Part shown: positions 42,747 to 52,221 of the stretch, piece after piece
Position numbering within the stretch: position 1 is the stretch's first letter
How the letters are laid out: the number at the start of each line of letters is the position of its first letter
From: Phycisphaerales bacterium AB-hyl4
GTDB taxonomy: Bacteria > Planctomycetota > Phycisphaerae > Phycisphaerales > Phycisphaeraceae
Length of the DNA: 64,000 nucleotides
Assembly (NCBI GenBank): GCA_041821185.1
Contig: JBGUBD010000001.1
Span: 248,001 to 312,000, forward strand
Direction: 5' to 3'
Translations under genes and position numbers: made by a program
The notes under the pieces: model-generated
The model's database searches: none
Seen by the model: the letters and a program-made list of their open reading frames with translations, nothing else
What the model was told of the DNA's origin: nothing

Positions 42747-45700
42747 ATGGTTATCCAGACATTCAGCAAGACCCTCACCAAGATTTTCGGCTCACGCAAC
42801 CAGCGGCTCATCAAGGCCTACCGCCGACGCGTCGAGTTGATCAACGAACAGGAAGCCAGCGTCAGTCAGCTCACCGACGCTGAGCTCAAGGCGAAGACCA
42901 GCGCGTTCCGCGAACGTCGCGAGAAAGGCGAGCGCGTCCGCGACATGCTCCCGGAAGTCATGGCGGTCGCCCGCGAAGCGATGGACCGGGCGGTGGGCAT
43001 CCGCAACATCTTCAACCCCCACGCCGAGTTCGACGCGTCGCAACTGCCCGCCGACATCCGCAAGACCTACGACCGCATCAAGGCCGAGGCCGACCAGCTC
43101 GAACCCAAGCCCGTGCTCGGCGGCGAGGGCGAAGCCGGCGCTCTGCCCGGCTGGATGCAGGTCGAAATCCCCAACGAGATCTACAGCGCCGTCCGTGAGA
43201 TCTACCCCAAGAGCAAGCCCCCCTTCCGCGCCCGCCCGTTCGACGTGCAGCTGATCGGCGGCATGGTGCTTTATGAAGGCAAGATCGCCGAAATGAAGAC
43301 CGGCGAAGGCAAGACCATCGTCGGCCCGCTCGCCTGCTATGCCGCGGCGATCGACGGCCTGCAATGCCACGTCATCACCGTCAACGACTACCTCGTCCAA
43401 CGCGACCGCGACTGGGTCTTCCCCTTCTACCAGTGGCTGGACCTGACCGTCGGCGCGATCCACCCCTACCACATGCAGCCGCCGCAGCTCAAGGCCCAGG
43501 CCTACCAATGCGACGTGCTCTACGGCACGAACAGCGAGTTCGGCTTCGACTACCTTCGCGACAACATGAAGCTCTCCGCCGCCGAGCAGGTGCAAAAGCG
43601 ACGCGACTTCTGCATCGTCGACGAGGTCGACTCCATCCTCATCGACGAGGCCCGCACACCGCTGATCATCTCCGGCCCGGCGAAGAACGACGCGCCCCGC
43701 TACAAGCTCGCCGACGACATCGCCAAACACCTCATGGTCAAGCAGCGTGACTGGGACGCCGCCAACGCCAAGGTCGAAGCCGCCGAGCGCAAGCTCAAAG
43801 GCATGGAAGGCGACATCCGCAACGCCCGCGACAAGGCCCGCTCCAACGAGCTGCGCGAGCAGATGAAGCAGCTTGAACAAGAGCTGCCCCAACTCGAAGA
43901 CCAGCGCGACCAGTTCATCCAGTATTACGAAGTCGAGCTGGACAAGAAGGCGGCGCACCTGACGCACGAAGGCGTCGCCGAAGCGCAGAAGCAGGCGGGC
44001 ATCGGCTCGTTCTACGTCGGCAACAACATGGACTTCCCGCACCTGCTTGAAAATGCGCTGCGGGCCCACGCCGTCTATAAGCGTGACAAGGACTACGTCG
44101 TCCGCGACGGCGAGGTGATCATCGTTGACGAAAACACCGGCCGACTGATGGTCGGTCGGCAGTGGTCCGACGGCCTGCACCAGGCGGTCGAGTCGAAAGA
44201 AAACGTCAAGATCAAGCAGGAGACGCAGACGCTCGCCACCGTCACGCTGCAGAACTTCTTCAAGCTCTACAAGCGACTCGCGGGCATGACCGGTACCGCC
44301 ATCACCGAGGCGACCGAGTTCAACGAAATCTACAAGCTCGACGTCGTCTGCATCCCCACCAACGTGGCCGTCGTGCGCAGCGACCGCAACGACCTGATCT
44401 TCCTCTCCGCGAAGGATAAGTGGAACTCGATCCTCGATGAGATCAAGCGCGTGCACGACCTCGGCAGGCCTGTGCTCGTGGGCACGACCAGCGTTGAGAA
44501 GAGTGAGATGCTCTCGCAGATGCTCACCAAGAAGCATGGCGTGAAACACGAAGTGCTCAACGCCAAGCAGCACGAACGCGAAGCGAGCATCGTTGAGCAC
44601 GCCGGCGAACTGGGCATGGTGATGATCGCGACCAACATGGCCGGCCGCGGCACGGACATCAAGCTCCGCCCCATCAAGCGCGAAGACCTCGTCCGCCACT
44701 GGCAGCAGCGCAACCTGCTGCCCGCCAAAGCCACCGCCGAGATGAGCGACGACGAGCTGATCGCCCAGAGCTATCGCCATCAGGCCCAGCATACGCTTGG
44801 CCTGAAAAAAGGCGACGCCGAGGCGATGAGCGACGACGACCTCAAGCTCAAGCTGCTTCAACACTGGTGCGAGCAGGACGCGTGGATCGAGCACGACAAG
44901 GCGTTGCGCATGGACATGGAGCAATGCCTCGCAACCCTCGACACGCTGCCGGACTATCAGCGGCATCGCCTGCGCATTTACACGCACACGGAAGAGATGG
45001 GCGGCCTGCACATCGTCGGCACGGAGCGGCACGAGTCTCGCCGCATCGACAATCAGCTTCGCGGCCGAGCGGGTCGACAGGGCGACAACGGCTCCAGCCG
45101 ATTCTTCATCAGCCTCGAAGACGACCTGATGAAGATGTTCGCGGGCAAGGCGACGCTGACCGCGCTTTCCAAGCTGGGCATGAAGGAAGGCGACGCCATC
45201 GAGCACAAGTGGGTCACGAAAAGCGTCGAGCGCGCCCAGCGCAAGGTCGAAGAACGCAACTACCAGATCCGCAAGCAACTGCTCGACTACGACGAGGTGA
45301 TGGAGCACCAGCGCAACGGCTTTTACGGCATTCGGCAGGACGTGCTCGAAGGCAAGCATGTGTCGGAGTTGATCTTTGAATACATCGCCGACTCGATCGA
45401 CGATGCGGTGGAGACGTATCTCGCGGCCGACTATGTGAAATCGCAGGCGGCCGAGTGGTGTCGGTCGAATCTGGACGTGAGCATCGATCCGGGCAAACTG
45501 CCGGCGTTGGAAGATCTGGACGAGATCGCGGAAGCGGTGCGCAAGTCGGCGCGGTCGGATGTGGAGCAGGTGGTGGAGTTGTCGCTGGGTGAATACATGT
45601 CCGACGACATTCCGCCAGACGACTGGGACCTGCGCGGCTTGCAGCAGTGGGCGATGAGCCGATTCAACGTCGACCTGAAGCAGAACCAGGTGCGGGAGAT

Positions 45701-46835
45701 GAATCCCAAGCAGGTGCAGCATTTGCTTGTGGCCGCGGCGATCGAGCAGATCGAAAAGAAAGACCTCTCCGGCCTGAGCAAGTACATCGACAAGTTGTAC
45801 GGCCAGAAGGAGCTTGCAAGCTGGGCACGAAACAAGTTCGGCATTGAGCTGAACCCGGAAGAGCTCGCCGAGTGGGATGCCGACGAAGCCGGCGAAAAGA
45901 TTTTCGAGCAGGCGAAGCAGGCCTACCAGCGGCGCGAGATCACGTACCCGGTTGAGTTCATCATGGACCTGGTGTTCCAGGGCGCGCAGCAGGATCAGAA
46001 CTGGGCGATCGGCCAACTGATCGGGTTCGCGAAGCAGCGGTTCCAACTCGACTGGACACCCGAGACGGTCGTGGGCATGAACGGCAAGGAGATTCATGCC
46101 AAGCTCACCGAGGCCGCTGAGCAGTGGCTTGAAGGTGACAAGCTCGATGAGCAGGCGAAGCAGAAGGCGACGCAGTACGGCGACGACGTCGACGGCCTCG
46201 CGGCATGGATGCAGGAACGCTTCGGCGTGAAGGTGGATAAGGATGAACTGGCGAAGGAAAGCGACCGCGCTGCGTTCATCGCCCGTCGCGGACGCGAAGT
46301 GCTTCGGCAGGAGCTGACGCAACTCGAACGGTTCGTGCTGCTTCAGATTCTGGACATGGTCTGGAAGGACCACCTCTACGCGATGGACCAGCTCAAGGAC
46401 TCGGTCGGCCTGCGCGGTTACGCGCAGCAGGACCCGCGCATCGAGTACAAGCGCGAGGGCAGCCGACTGTACGGGCAGATGCAGAGCAACGTGCGCGACC
46501 GCGTGACGGAGCTGATTTTCCGAGCGAAGCTCACGCCCAACGTGCAGCTGAAAAGCGCCTATGGCAACCAGCAGCAGGCCCGCCACGAGGAGGCCGGATC
46601 AACGGTGCAGCGGACGGCGGCGCAGCAGCCGGTGGGTGCGGGTGCGGCGGCGGCCGCGGCGGGCGCCGGCTCGGCGGACCAGCAGGCGGACCGCGACGCG
46701 GCGGAGCAGGCGGGCGGAGGTGACGAGGCCCGTAAGCGAAACATGACGCGGAAGCAGCGTCGCGCCGCCGAGGCCCGGGATCGCAAGACCGGCCCCGCCG
46801 ACGCCGCGAAGAAGCGCCGAAAGAAGAGCCGCTGA
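42747..46835 (+). CDS. secA: Preprotein translocase ATPase SecA, expanded
   Basis: Motor of the Sec pathway. At 1362 residues it is about 450 longer than E. coli SecA. Walker A is MKTGEGKT (183-190) and Walker B DEVD (292-295); the RGTD and GTERHESRRIDNQLRGRAGRQGD motifs confirm the family. Three expansions are visible: a coiled-coil insert (about 331-392), a long insert after GRGTD (about 641-751), and about 230 residues of four degenerate repeats in the helical domain (958-1185). The C-terminus is Ala/Lys/Arg-rich, with no cysteine zinc motif. Start: ATG at 42747; an upstream GTG lies in repeat DNA. Confidence 0.95.
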   Translation: MVIQTFSKTLTKIFGSRNQRLIKAYRRRVELINEQEASVSQLTDAELKAKTSAFRERREKGERVRDMLPEVMAVAREAMDRAVGIRNIFNPHAEFDASQLPADIRKTYDRIKAEADQLEPKPVLGGEGEAGALPGWMQVEIPNEIYSAVREIYPKSKPPFRARPFDVQLIGGMVLYEGKIAEMKTGEGKTIVGPLACYAAAIDGLQCHVITVNDYLVQRDRDWVFPFYQWLDLTVGAIHPYHMQPPQLKAQAYQCDVLYGTNSEFGFDYLRDNMKLSAAEQVQKRRDFCIVDEVDSILIDEARTPLIISGPAKNDAPRYKLADDIAKHLMVKQRDWDAANAKVEAAERKLKGMEGDIRNARDKARSNELREQMKQLEQELPQLEDQRDQFIQYYEVELDKKAAHLTHEGVAEAQKQAGIGSFYVGNNMDFPHLLENALRAHAVYKRDKDYVVRDGEVIIVDENTGRLMVGRQWSDGLHQAVESKENVKIKQETQTLATVTLQNFFKLYKRLAGMTGTAITEATEFNEIYKLDVVCIPTNVAVVRSDRNDLIFLSAKDKWNSILDEIKRVHDLGRPVLVGTTSVEKSEMLSQMLTKKHGVKHEVLNAKQHEREASIVEHAGELGMVMIATNMAGRGTDIKLRPIKREDLVRHWQQRNLLPAKATAEMSDDELIAQSYRHQAQHTLGLKKGDAEAMSDDDLKLKLLQHWCEQDAWIEHDKALRMDMEQCLATLDTLPDYQRHRLRIYTHTEEMGGLHIVGTERHESRRIDNQLRGRAGRQGDNGSSRFFISLEDDLMKMFAGKATLTALSKLGMKEGDAIEHKWVTKSVERAQRKVEERNYQIRKQLLDYDEVMEHQRNGFYGIRQDVLEGKHVSELIFEYIADSIDDAVETYLAADYVKSQAAEWCRSNLDVSIDPGKLPALEDLDEIAEAVRKSARSDVEQVVELSLGEYMSDDIPPDDWDLRGLQQWAMSRFNVDLKQNQVREMNPKQVQHLLVAAAIEQIEKKDLSGLSKYIDKLYGQKELASWARNKFGIELNPEELAEWDADEAGEKIFEQAKQAYQRREITYPVEFIMDLVFQGAQQDQNWAIGQLIGFAKQRFQLDWTPETVVGMNGKEIHAKLTEAAEQWLEGDKLDEQAKQKATQYGDDVDGLAAWMQERFGVKVDKDELAKESDRAAFIARRGREVLRQELTQLERFVLLQILDMVWKDHLYAMDQLKDSVGLRGYAQQDPRIEYKREGSRLYGQMQSNVRDRVTELIFRAKLTPNVQLKSAYGNQQQARHEEAGSTVQRTAAQQPVGAGAAAAAAGAGSADQQADRDAAEQAGGGDEARKRNMTRKQRRAAEARDRKTGPADAAKKRRKKSR

Positions 46836-47177
46836 GTCGGTTTTGAGAATGATCAGGCGATCGATCGCCCCGTTCGCGGGTGCGATGGCTGCTCACGGCC
46901 TTCGCACCCGCGAGGTCGTTCTGCGATGCGTGGTTTTACCGCTTGGCGGGATTATTTCACAGCTGCGCAAGAAAACTATTTCATCTCAGGGGAAACCCCC
47001 TCGGGAAAAGCTTTATACGCCTATCAGTAAATGCCGATAAAGAAGCCAGAGTGGGCAACTTGTCGACTGTCCGCATCGCTCGGCAGTGTAAATACGGTTT
47101 TGCCCCGCCATTGTTCCCAAAGCGATGTCTTTTGAGTGATCAGGCATCTCAGTAACTGGTGATATGAGGGGGCTTTC
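46836..47177. other. Gap after secA with hairpin and AT-richer leader
   Basis: A 12-base perfect hairpin (46874-46885 with 46902-46913, TCGCGGGTGCGA) follows secA and may end its transcript, though no T-run follows. From 46960 to 47165 the sequence is clearly more AT-rich and probably holds the promoter and leader of the histidine kinase gene. No gene or riboswitch was recognised. Confidence 0.45.
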
Positions 47178-48620
47178 TTGGCCACGTACGACTGGAGCGA
47201 TAACGACCCACCCCGCACGCTGTGGGCGGAGGCCTGGCGACCGGCGCTTCGGTTGGCGGGGGTGTATCTCGTTGTCGCGACGACGTGGATTATCGCCTCC
47301 GACTGGGTGGTCGACCAGATCACGGATGATCCGGTGCTTGTCAAACAGTTGCAGACGTTCAAGGGCATGTGCTTCGTGCTGATCTCTGCCGGGCTGCTGC
47401 TGTTCATGGCGTACACCCGTCTGGCACGCCTGACGCAATCCCAGCAGGAGCTTGCCCGGTCGCGGCGTGTACTGAAAACGCTGCTGGGCAATCTGCCGGG
47501 CATGGCCTACCGCTGCCTCAACGACGGGGCCTACACACCCATCATTGTCAGCGAAGGGGCCAAGGAACTCACCGGCTACGAAGCCGAAACCTTTCGCAAC
47601 GGCCAGCGGTCGCTCATCGAATTGCTACATCCCGATGACATGTTGCGCGTCAGGCAACATGTCGACCGCGCGGTGGCGCTGAAAGCGCCGTTTCGCCTCG
47701 AGTACCGTCTGCCCCGCGCCGACGGGACCATACGCTGGGTCTGCGAGCAGGGCATTCCGGTCTTCAACGAGGAAGGCGAGCTTGAAGCGCTGGAGGGTTT
47801 CGTCACCGACATCCACGAGCGCAAGCGAGCCGAGCAGCTCGAACGCGAACGCCGACAGCTTGTCGAAACCCGCCGATCCATGGAGCATGACCTTGGTGTG
47901 ATCGGGCACGAGATGCGAACGCCGCTGGCGAGCCTGCGAGCCGTCGCCGAACTGCTCATGACCGAAACCAACGTCGACCTCGGCCAGCAGGAGCAGCTGC
48001 TGCGGGCGATCCACGACGAGACGCTTCGCATGACGGAGATGGCGAATAACATGCTCGAAGCCGCCCGACTGAAGCAGGCCGGCGTAAGCAGCCAGTGGGA
48101 CACCGTCTCGCTCGCCGAGCTGTGCCAGAGCGCCACCTCGGTCATTCAGCCGTTGGTGAACCCCACGCGCGTCACGCTCGAAACCGAGATCGAGGCGGCT
48201 GGCCTGACCATGCGCGGCGACTTCTCCAGCCTGCGACGCCTGCTGATCAACCTGCTGAGCAACGCCGCCCGCCACACCCAGGACGGCAGCATCCGCCTCT
48301 GCGTCCGCACGGAATACGACGCGGAACACCACCCCTGTGTCCACCTCTCCGTACAGGACAGTGGCAACGGCATCCACCCCGATCGCGCGAAGCTATTGGG
48401 AATCGCTTTCGCCCTGCACCACGGCCGCGAGGACAACAGCGGCGCGGGTCTGGGCCTGACCATCTGCCGGGACATCGCCCGATCGCACGGCGGCAACATT
48501 TCCTTCCAGAGCATGCCCGGCGAAGGCGCGACCTTCCACGTCCGCCTCCGCACGGATCTGGACGGTCCGCAAGAAGCCGACGAAGACTCGGCCATCGAAT
48601 CCGAATCTGTCGTTATCTGA
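47178..48620 (+). CDS. Membrane PAS sensor histidine kinase
   Basis: A 480-residue kinase. Two membrane helices (about 25-43 and 63-82) enclose a short loop. A PAS/PAC domain (about 100-216, WVCEQGIPVFNEEGELEALEG) leads to HisKA with H244 in IGHEMRTPLASL. The HATPase domain has NLLSNAARH, DSGNGI and GAGLGLTICRD. The start is TTG with GAGGGGG six bases before. No response-regulator gene is adjacent, so it is an orphan here; the receiver at 25086 is far away. Confidence 0.85.
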   Translation: MATYDWSDNDPPRTLWAEAWRPALRLAGVYLVVATTWIIASDWVVDQITDDPVLVKQLQTFKGMCFVLISAGLLLFMAYTRLARLTQSQQELARSRRVLKTLLGNLPGMAYRCLNDGAYTPIIVSEGAKELTGYEAETFRNGQRSLIELLHPDDMLRVRQHVDRAVALKAPFRLEYRLPRADGTIRWVCEQGIPVFNEEGELEALEGFVTDIHERKRAEQLERERRQLVETRRSMEHDLGVIGHEMRTPLASLRAVAELLMTETNVDLGQQEQLLRAIHDETLRMTEMANNMLEAARLKQAGVSSQWDTVSLAELCQSATSVIQPLVNPTRVTLETEIEAAGLTMRGDFSSLRRLLINLLSNAARHTQDGSIRLCVRTEYDAEHHPCVHLSVQDSGNGIHPDRAKLLGIAFALHHGREDNSGAGLGLTICRDIARSHGGNISFQSMPGEGATFHVRLRTDLDGPQEADEDSAIESESVVI

Positions 48621-48705
48621 TTGCCGCCCCAACCAAGCCCTGAATCAGCCTGCACGCGAACGGCCGGGGTGGTGGTGATGGCCGACCGCGCCGACGATGC
48701 CCCCG

Positions 48706-48738
48706 ATCAGCAATAAGCAATAAGAACTCATCAATCAC
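48706..48738. repeat. Degraded heptamer repeat
   Basis: AGCAATA occurs twice in tandem, followed by AGAACTC and ATCAATC, upstream of the VWA gene. It is the complement-sense relative of the TTGCTGA-type units at 11611. Confidence 0.4.
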
Positions 48739-48751
48739 GCCCACGCCCGGC

Positions 48752-48757
48752 TACAAT
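48752..48757 (+). promoter_or_regulatory. Possible -10 box for the VWA gene
   Basis: TACAAT lies 15 bases before the ATG at 48773, in a GCTACAATGGGG context. The spacing would give a very short leader, and no clear -35 is visible. Confidence 0.3.
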
Positions 48758-48772
48758 GGGGCAGCCGAGCTT

Positions 48773-50752
48773 ATGGGTTTTCTCTCTCCGATCACCGCGA
48801 TGGTCGCCGCCGCACTTGCCGTGCCGGCGTTGGTGGCGTTGTACTTCCTTAAACTGCGCCGGCGCGAGCTGGCCGTGCCTTCGACGCTGCTGTGGCGGAA
48901 GGCCATCCAGGACATGCAGGTGAACGCGCCGTTTCAGAAGCTGCGGCGGAACCTGCTGCTGCTGTTGCAACTGCTGCTGCTCGCGGCGCTATTGGTGGCG
49001 ATGGCCAGGCCCACCCTGCTCACCGCCGCCCCGCCGGGCCAGCAGGTGATTCTCATCATCGACCAGTCCGCTTCGATGAACGCGACTGACGGCTCGCCCA
49101 CCCGCCTCGACGACGCGAAGGCCGCAGCGCTGAACATCATCGACGACCTCGGCTCGGGCACGCTCACCGGCGGCGCGAGCGAAGCGATGGTGATCGCCTT
49201 CGGCGAGCGCGCTCGCGTCGTGCAGAACACCACGACGGACCTCGCTCGCCTGCGGGCCGCGGTGCGCAGCATCCAGCCGACCGATCAGCGAAGTCGACTC
49301 GGGCCCGCGCTGCAACTGGTTGAGCCTTACGCGCAGCGGGCCGCCGCGACCGATGCGGAAGACGTGCTGGTGTATGTGATCAGCGACGGCCGAGTGCATG
49401 AAGAGCCGGGCGAGCCGATGTCGCTGCCGGGCGCGGCGTTGGTGTACGTGCCGATGGGGACGGAGGCGGTGGACAACGTGGCGGTGATCGCCTTTTCCGC
49501 GCGGCGGGACTTCGAACAGCCGGAGCGGGTGCAGGTGTTTGCAAGGCTGGCGAACTACGGCGCGGCAGCGCTGTCGCCGAATGTGGAGTTGCGCATCGAC
49601 GGCCGAGTGCATCGTGCACAGCGGGTCGAGCTTCCGCCCGCCGGCGCGGATGGGCCGGGCATGCGATCGGTGCAGTTTGAGTTCAACCTCGCGGACGAAG
49701 CACTGGTGCAGGTGGGTCACGATCACAACGACATGCTCGCCGGGGACGACCGGGCAAGCATCGTGCTCGCTCCGCCGCGGCGGTTGCGCGTGTTGCTGGT
49801 GACGGAGGGCAACACGTTTCTCGAACGCGTGGTGCGCAGCATCGGCGTGCGTCGCATGGTGGCGATGACCCCGAACCGCTACGCGGCGCAAGACCCCGAG
49901 CGCCTTCGCCGAGGCGGCTGGAGCGACGTCGGCCAGAGCGTCGGGGATGAAGACGGGTTCGACGTGATCATCTTTGATGCGTATGCGCCGGAGCAACGGC
50001 CGGCGGTGAACAGCCTTTACTTCGCGGCCGTGCCGCCGATTGAGGACCTGGCGCTGCGAGCAGCGCGCGAAGATGAGCGGGCCACGCAGGTCGTGCTCGA
50101 CTGGCAACGGGACCATCCGATCATGCGGCATGTGGTGCTCGATGATGTGGCGATGTCGCGGCCGGGGCGGTTGATGCTGCCGATGGACGCGGACATGCTG
50201 GCGATGGGCGAAGGCGGGCCGGTGATCGCGACGCTTCGACATGAAGGTGTGCAGCATGTGGTGACGGCGTTCGACACGTTGCAGACCAACTGGCCGTTGT
50301 ATGTGAGCTTTCCGGTGTTCATCTCGAATGTGATGCAGACGCTGGGGCTCGGCTCGCTGGCGGACGAGGCGGGGGTGATGTATCGCGCGGGGGAGGCGGC
50401 GGCGCTGCCTTACGCGGGCGACGCGGCGACGGTGAGCTACACCGGCCCCGTGCCGTTGAGCGGGCGACGGTCGGGGCGTGAGATGGTGTTGTCGCCGTTT
50501 GAACGTGTGGGGGTGTATCGCACGACGGATAGCGACGTCGAGCCGCCGTTCGATCGCCTTGCTGTGAATCTGCTCGACGCGCGGGAAAGCGACCTTCGCC
50601 CGGCCGAGCAGTTGCAGGTCGGCACGCGCACCGCCACAACGCAAGGCCGCGATGCGACGACGCGACGCGAAGTGTGGCCTTGGTTTGTCTGGGCGGCGCT
50701 GGCGTTTCTCATGGTGGAGTGGCTGGTCTACACTCGCCGAATGCACATCTGA
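48773..50752 (+). CDS. BatA-like VWA-domain membrane protein
   Basis: A 659-residue membrane protein. The BatA N-terminal domain (two helices, about 5-27 and 59-80, with the LYFLKLRRRELAVPSTLLW segment between them) leads to a VWA domain with MIDAS motif DQSAS (D97-S101). A beta-sandwich/CARDB-like part and a predicted glutamine-amidotransferase-like segment (about 335-470) follow. The C-terminal helix (WFVWAALAFLMVEWLVY) anchors the end. Such proteins usually accompany MoxR ATPases, but no MoxR gene is in the window. The S2P gene follows 85 bases downstream. Confidence 0.82.
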   Translation: MGFLSPITAMVAAALAVPALVALYFLKLRRRELAVPSTLLWRKAIQDMQVNAPFQKLRRNLLLLLQLLLLAALLVAMARPTLLTAAPPGQQVILIIDQSASMNATDGSPTRLDDAKAAALNIIDDLGSGTLTGGASEAMVIAFGERARVVQNTTTDLARLRAAVRSIQPTDQRSRLGPALQLVEPYAQRAAATDAEDVLVYVISDGRVHEEPGEPMSLPGAALVYVPMGTEAVDNVAVIAFSARRDFEQPERVQVFARLANYGAAALSPNVELRIDGRVHRAQRVELPPAGADGPGMRSVQFEFNLADEALVQVGHDHNDMLAGDDRASIVLAPPRRLRVLLVTEGNTFLERVVRSIGVRRMVAMTPNRYAAQDPERLRRGGWSDVGQSVGDEDGFDVIIFDAYAPEQRPAVNSLYFAAVPPIEDLALRAAREDERATQVVLDWQRDHPIMRHVVLDDVAMSRPGRLMLPMDADMLAMGEGGPVIATLRHEGVQHVVTAFDTLQTNWPLYVSFPVFISNVMQTLGLGSLADEAGVMYRAGEAAALPYAGDAATVSYTGPVPLSGRRSGREMVLSPFERVGVYRTTDSDVEPPFDRLAVNLLDARESDLRPAEQLQVGTRTATTQGRDATTRREVWPWFVWAALAFLMVEWLVYTRRMHI

Positions 50753-50837
50753 TCAGAGGCGTGCTCGTTTCGTCACGATGCTTGGCTTGCGATATCGGCT
50801 GCGCTAAAGTTGCTGAAGAAGAAGGAGTGTCATCTGC

Positions 50838-51986
50838 ATGTTCGGACCCCGGTTTCACATACTCAACCTGTTCGGCTTTCCCATTTACGTCGACCTGAGC
50901 TGGTTCATCATCGTGGTGCTCATCACGTGGTCGCTGGCGGAGGGGTTGTTCGGCGCCGAGCAGTGGTATCCCGAGCTGGCTGACGAGCCGACGTTGCGGT
51001 GGGCGATGGGGTTTGCGGGCGCGATCGGTCTTTTCGTGTCGGTCGTGCTGCACGAGCTTGGCCACGCGAAGGTGGCCGAGTGGTTCGGCGTTCCGATGAA
51101 AGGCATCACGCTGTTCATCTTCGGCGGCGTGGCGGAGATGACACAGGAACCGCCGAGCGCGAAGGCGGAGTTCTGGGTCGCCATCGCCGGGCCGATCGTC
51201 AGCGTGGCCGTCGGGTGCACAGCGGCGGTCTTGTGGGGCGCGGGCCACTTCGTGGGACTCGGCGTGCCGTTTACTTCCGTCATCGGCTACCTGGCGATCA
51301 TCAACATCGTGCTCGTCGTGTTCAACATGATCCCCGCCTTCCCGCTCGACGGCGGACGCGTGCTCCGCTCGATCATCTGGGCATGGTCGGGCCAACTCAA
51401 CAAGGCCACCCGCGTAACGTCGCAGATCGGCTCAGGCTTCGGCATCGCGCTGATGATCCTGGCGGTGCTTCGGCTGATCATGGGCGACATCCTCGGCGCC
51501 GTCTGGTGGTTCCTCATCGGCATGTTCCTCCGCGCCGCAGCGCAGATGTCTTACCAGCGATTGCTCGCAAGGCGGGCGCTCGAAGGTGAAACACTCGAAC
51601 GCTTCATGAAGCAGAACCCGGTCACGCTGAACGTCGACGTGCCGATCGATCGCGTCGTCGATGACTTTCTCTATCGCTACAACTACAAGATGTTCCCCGT
51701 CGTGGAAGACGGCGACCGCGTCGTCGGCTGCATCACCATCAATCAGATCAAAGCGCTGCCACGCGAAAAGTGGGAGCAAACGCGTGTGTCCGACGTGTAC
51801 GAGCCTTGCGATGACACGAACACGATCCAGCTCGACAAAGACCCGCTCGACGCGCTCACCGCCATGTCGCAGACGCAACGCTCACGACTGATCGTGCTCG
51901 AAGGTGATCGACTTGTGGGGATCGTGTCGTTGAAGGATCTGATGGATTTTCTATCAATGAAGATCGAGTTGGAAGAAGTACGTTGA
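50838..51986 (+). CDS. Site-2 protease (M50) with two CBS domains
   Basis: Intramembrane zinc protease of 382 residues. The metal motif is H72-E-L-G-H76 in VVLHELGHAKVAEW, and the third ligand D171 is in NMIPAFPLDGGRVL. About six helices are seen. The C-terminus carries two CBS units (about 245-375; VIDRVVDDFLYRYNYKMFPVVEDGDRVVG and QRSRLIVLEGDRLVG) that may sense adenine nucleotides. It is close to the SpoIVFB/Rip-type CBS subgroup. Its substrate, often an anti-sigma factor, is not encoded next to it. Confidence 0.87.
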   Translation: MFGPRFHILNLFGFPIYVDLSWFIIVVLITWSLAEGLFGAEQWYPELADEPTLRWAMGFAGAIGLFVSVVLHELGHAKVAEWFGVPMKGITLFIFGGVAEMTQEPPSAKAEFWVAIAGPIVSVAVGCTAAVLWGAGHFVGLGVPFTSVIGYLAIINIVLVVFNMIPAFPLDGGRVLRSIIWAWSGQLNKATRVTSQIGSGFGIALMILAVLRLIMGDILGAVWWFLIGMFLRAAAQMSYQRLLARRALEGETLERFMKQNPVTLNVDVPIDRVVDDFLYRYNYKMFPVVEDGDRVVGCITINQIKALPREKWEQTRVSDVYEPCDDTNTIQLDKDPLDALTAMSQTQRSRLIVLEGDRLVGIVSLKDLMDFLSMKIELEEVR

Positions 51987-52166
51987 TCGGCCCTTAAGTT
52001 CGAAGCGTTATCGGCCGACGTATAAGGCATCGCGGTCAAACGGCCGCCTGGAACGGGGCGCAGGGGAAATATCGGCCTCGAAGTGCGAGGTTGTGCGGCG
52101 ATCAAAAATCGACGCCAATCTCTGCTTCGAGGTCGTTTTTATTTGATATTGAAGTACGCGCAAGAT

Positions 52167-52196
52167 AAAGCCCAGGCATGGCCATGCCTGGGCTTT
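52167..52196. terminator. Bidirectional terminator between convergent genes
   Basis: Perfect 30-base palindrome with 15-base arms (AAAGCCCAGGCATGG and its complement), ending in AAA/TTT. It sits between the protease gene (rightward, ending 51986) and the pilus ATPase gene (leftward, ending 52222), as expected for a shared transcript end. Confidence 0.75.
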
Positions 52197-52221
52197 GCAG
52201 TTTTACATTTGTATACCTACG

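Noticed and set aside
42792..46586. A 1264-codon frame antisense to secA
   Set aside because: It mirrors secA codon bias; no motif or start signal supports it.
46930..47177. Cyclic-di-GMP riboswitch before the histidine kinase
   Set aside because: A CAGGGGAAACCCC segment is suggestive, but the rest of the GEMM core (GGGACGCAAAGCC and the second helix) is missing.
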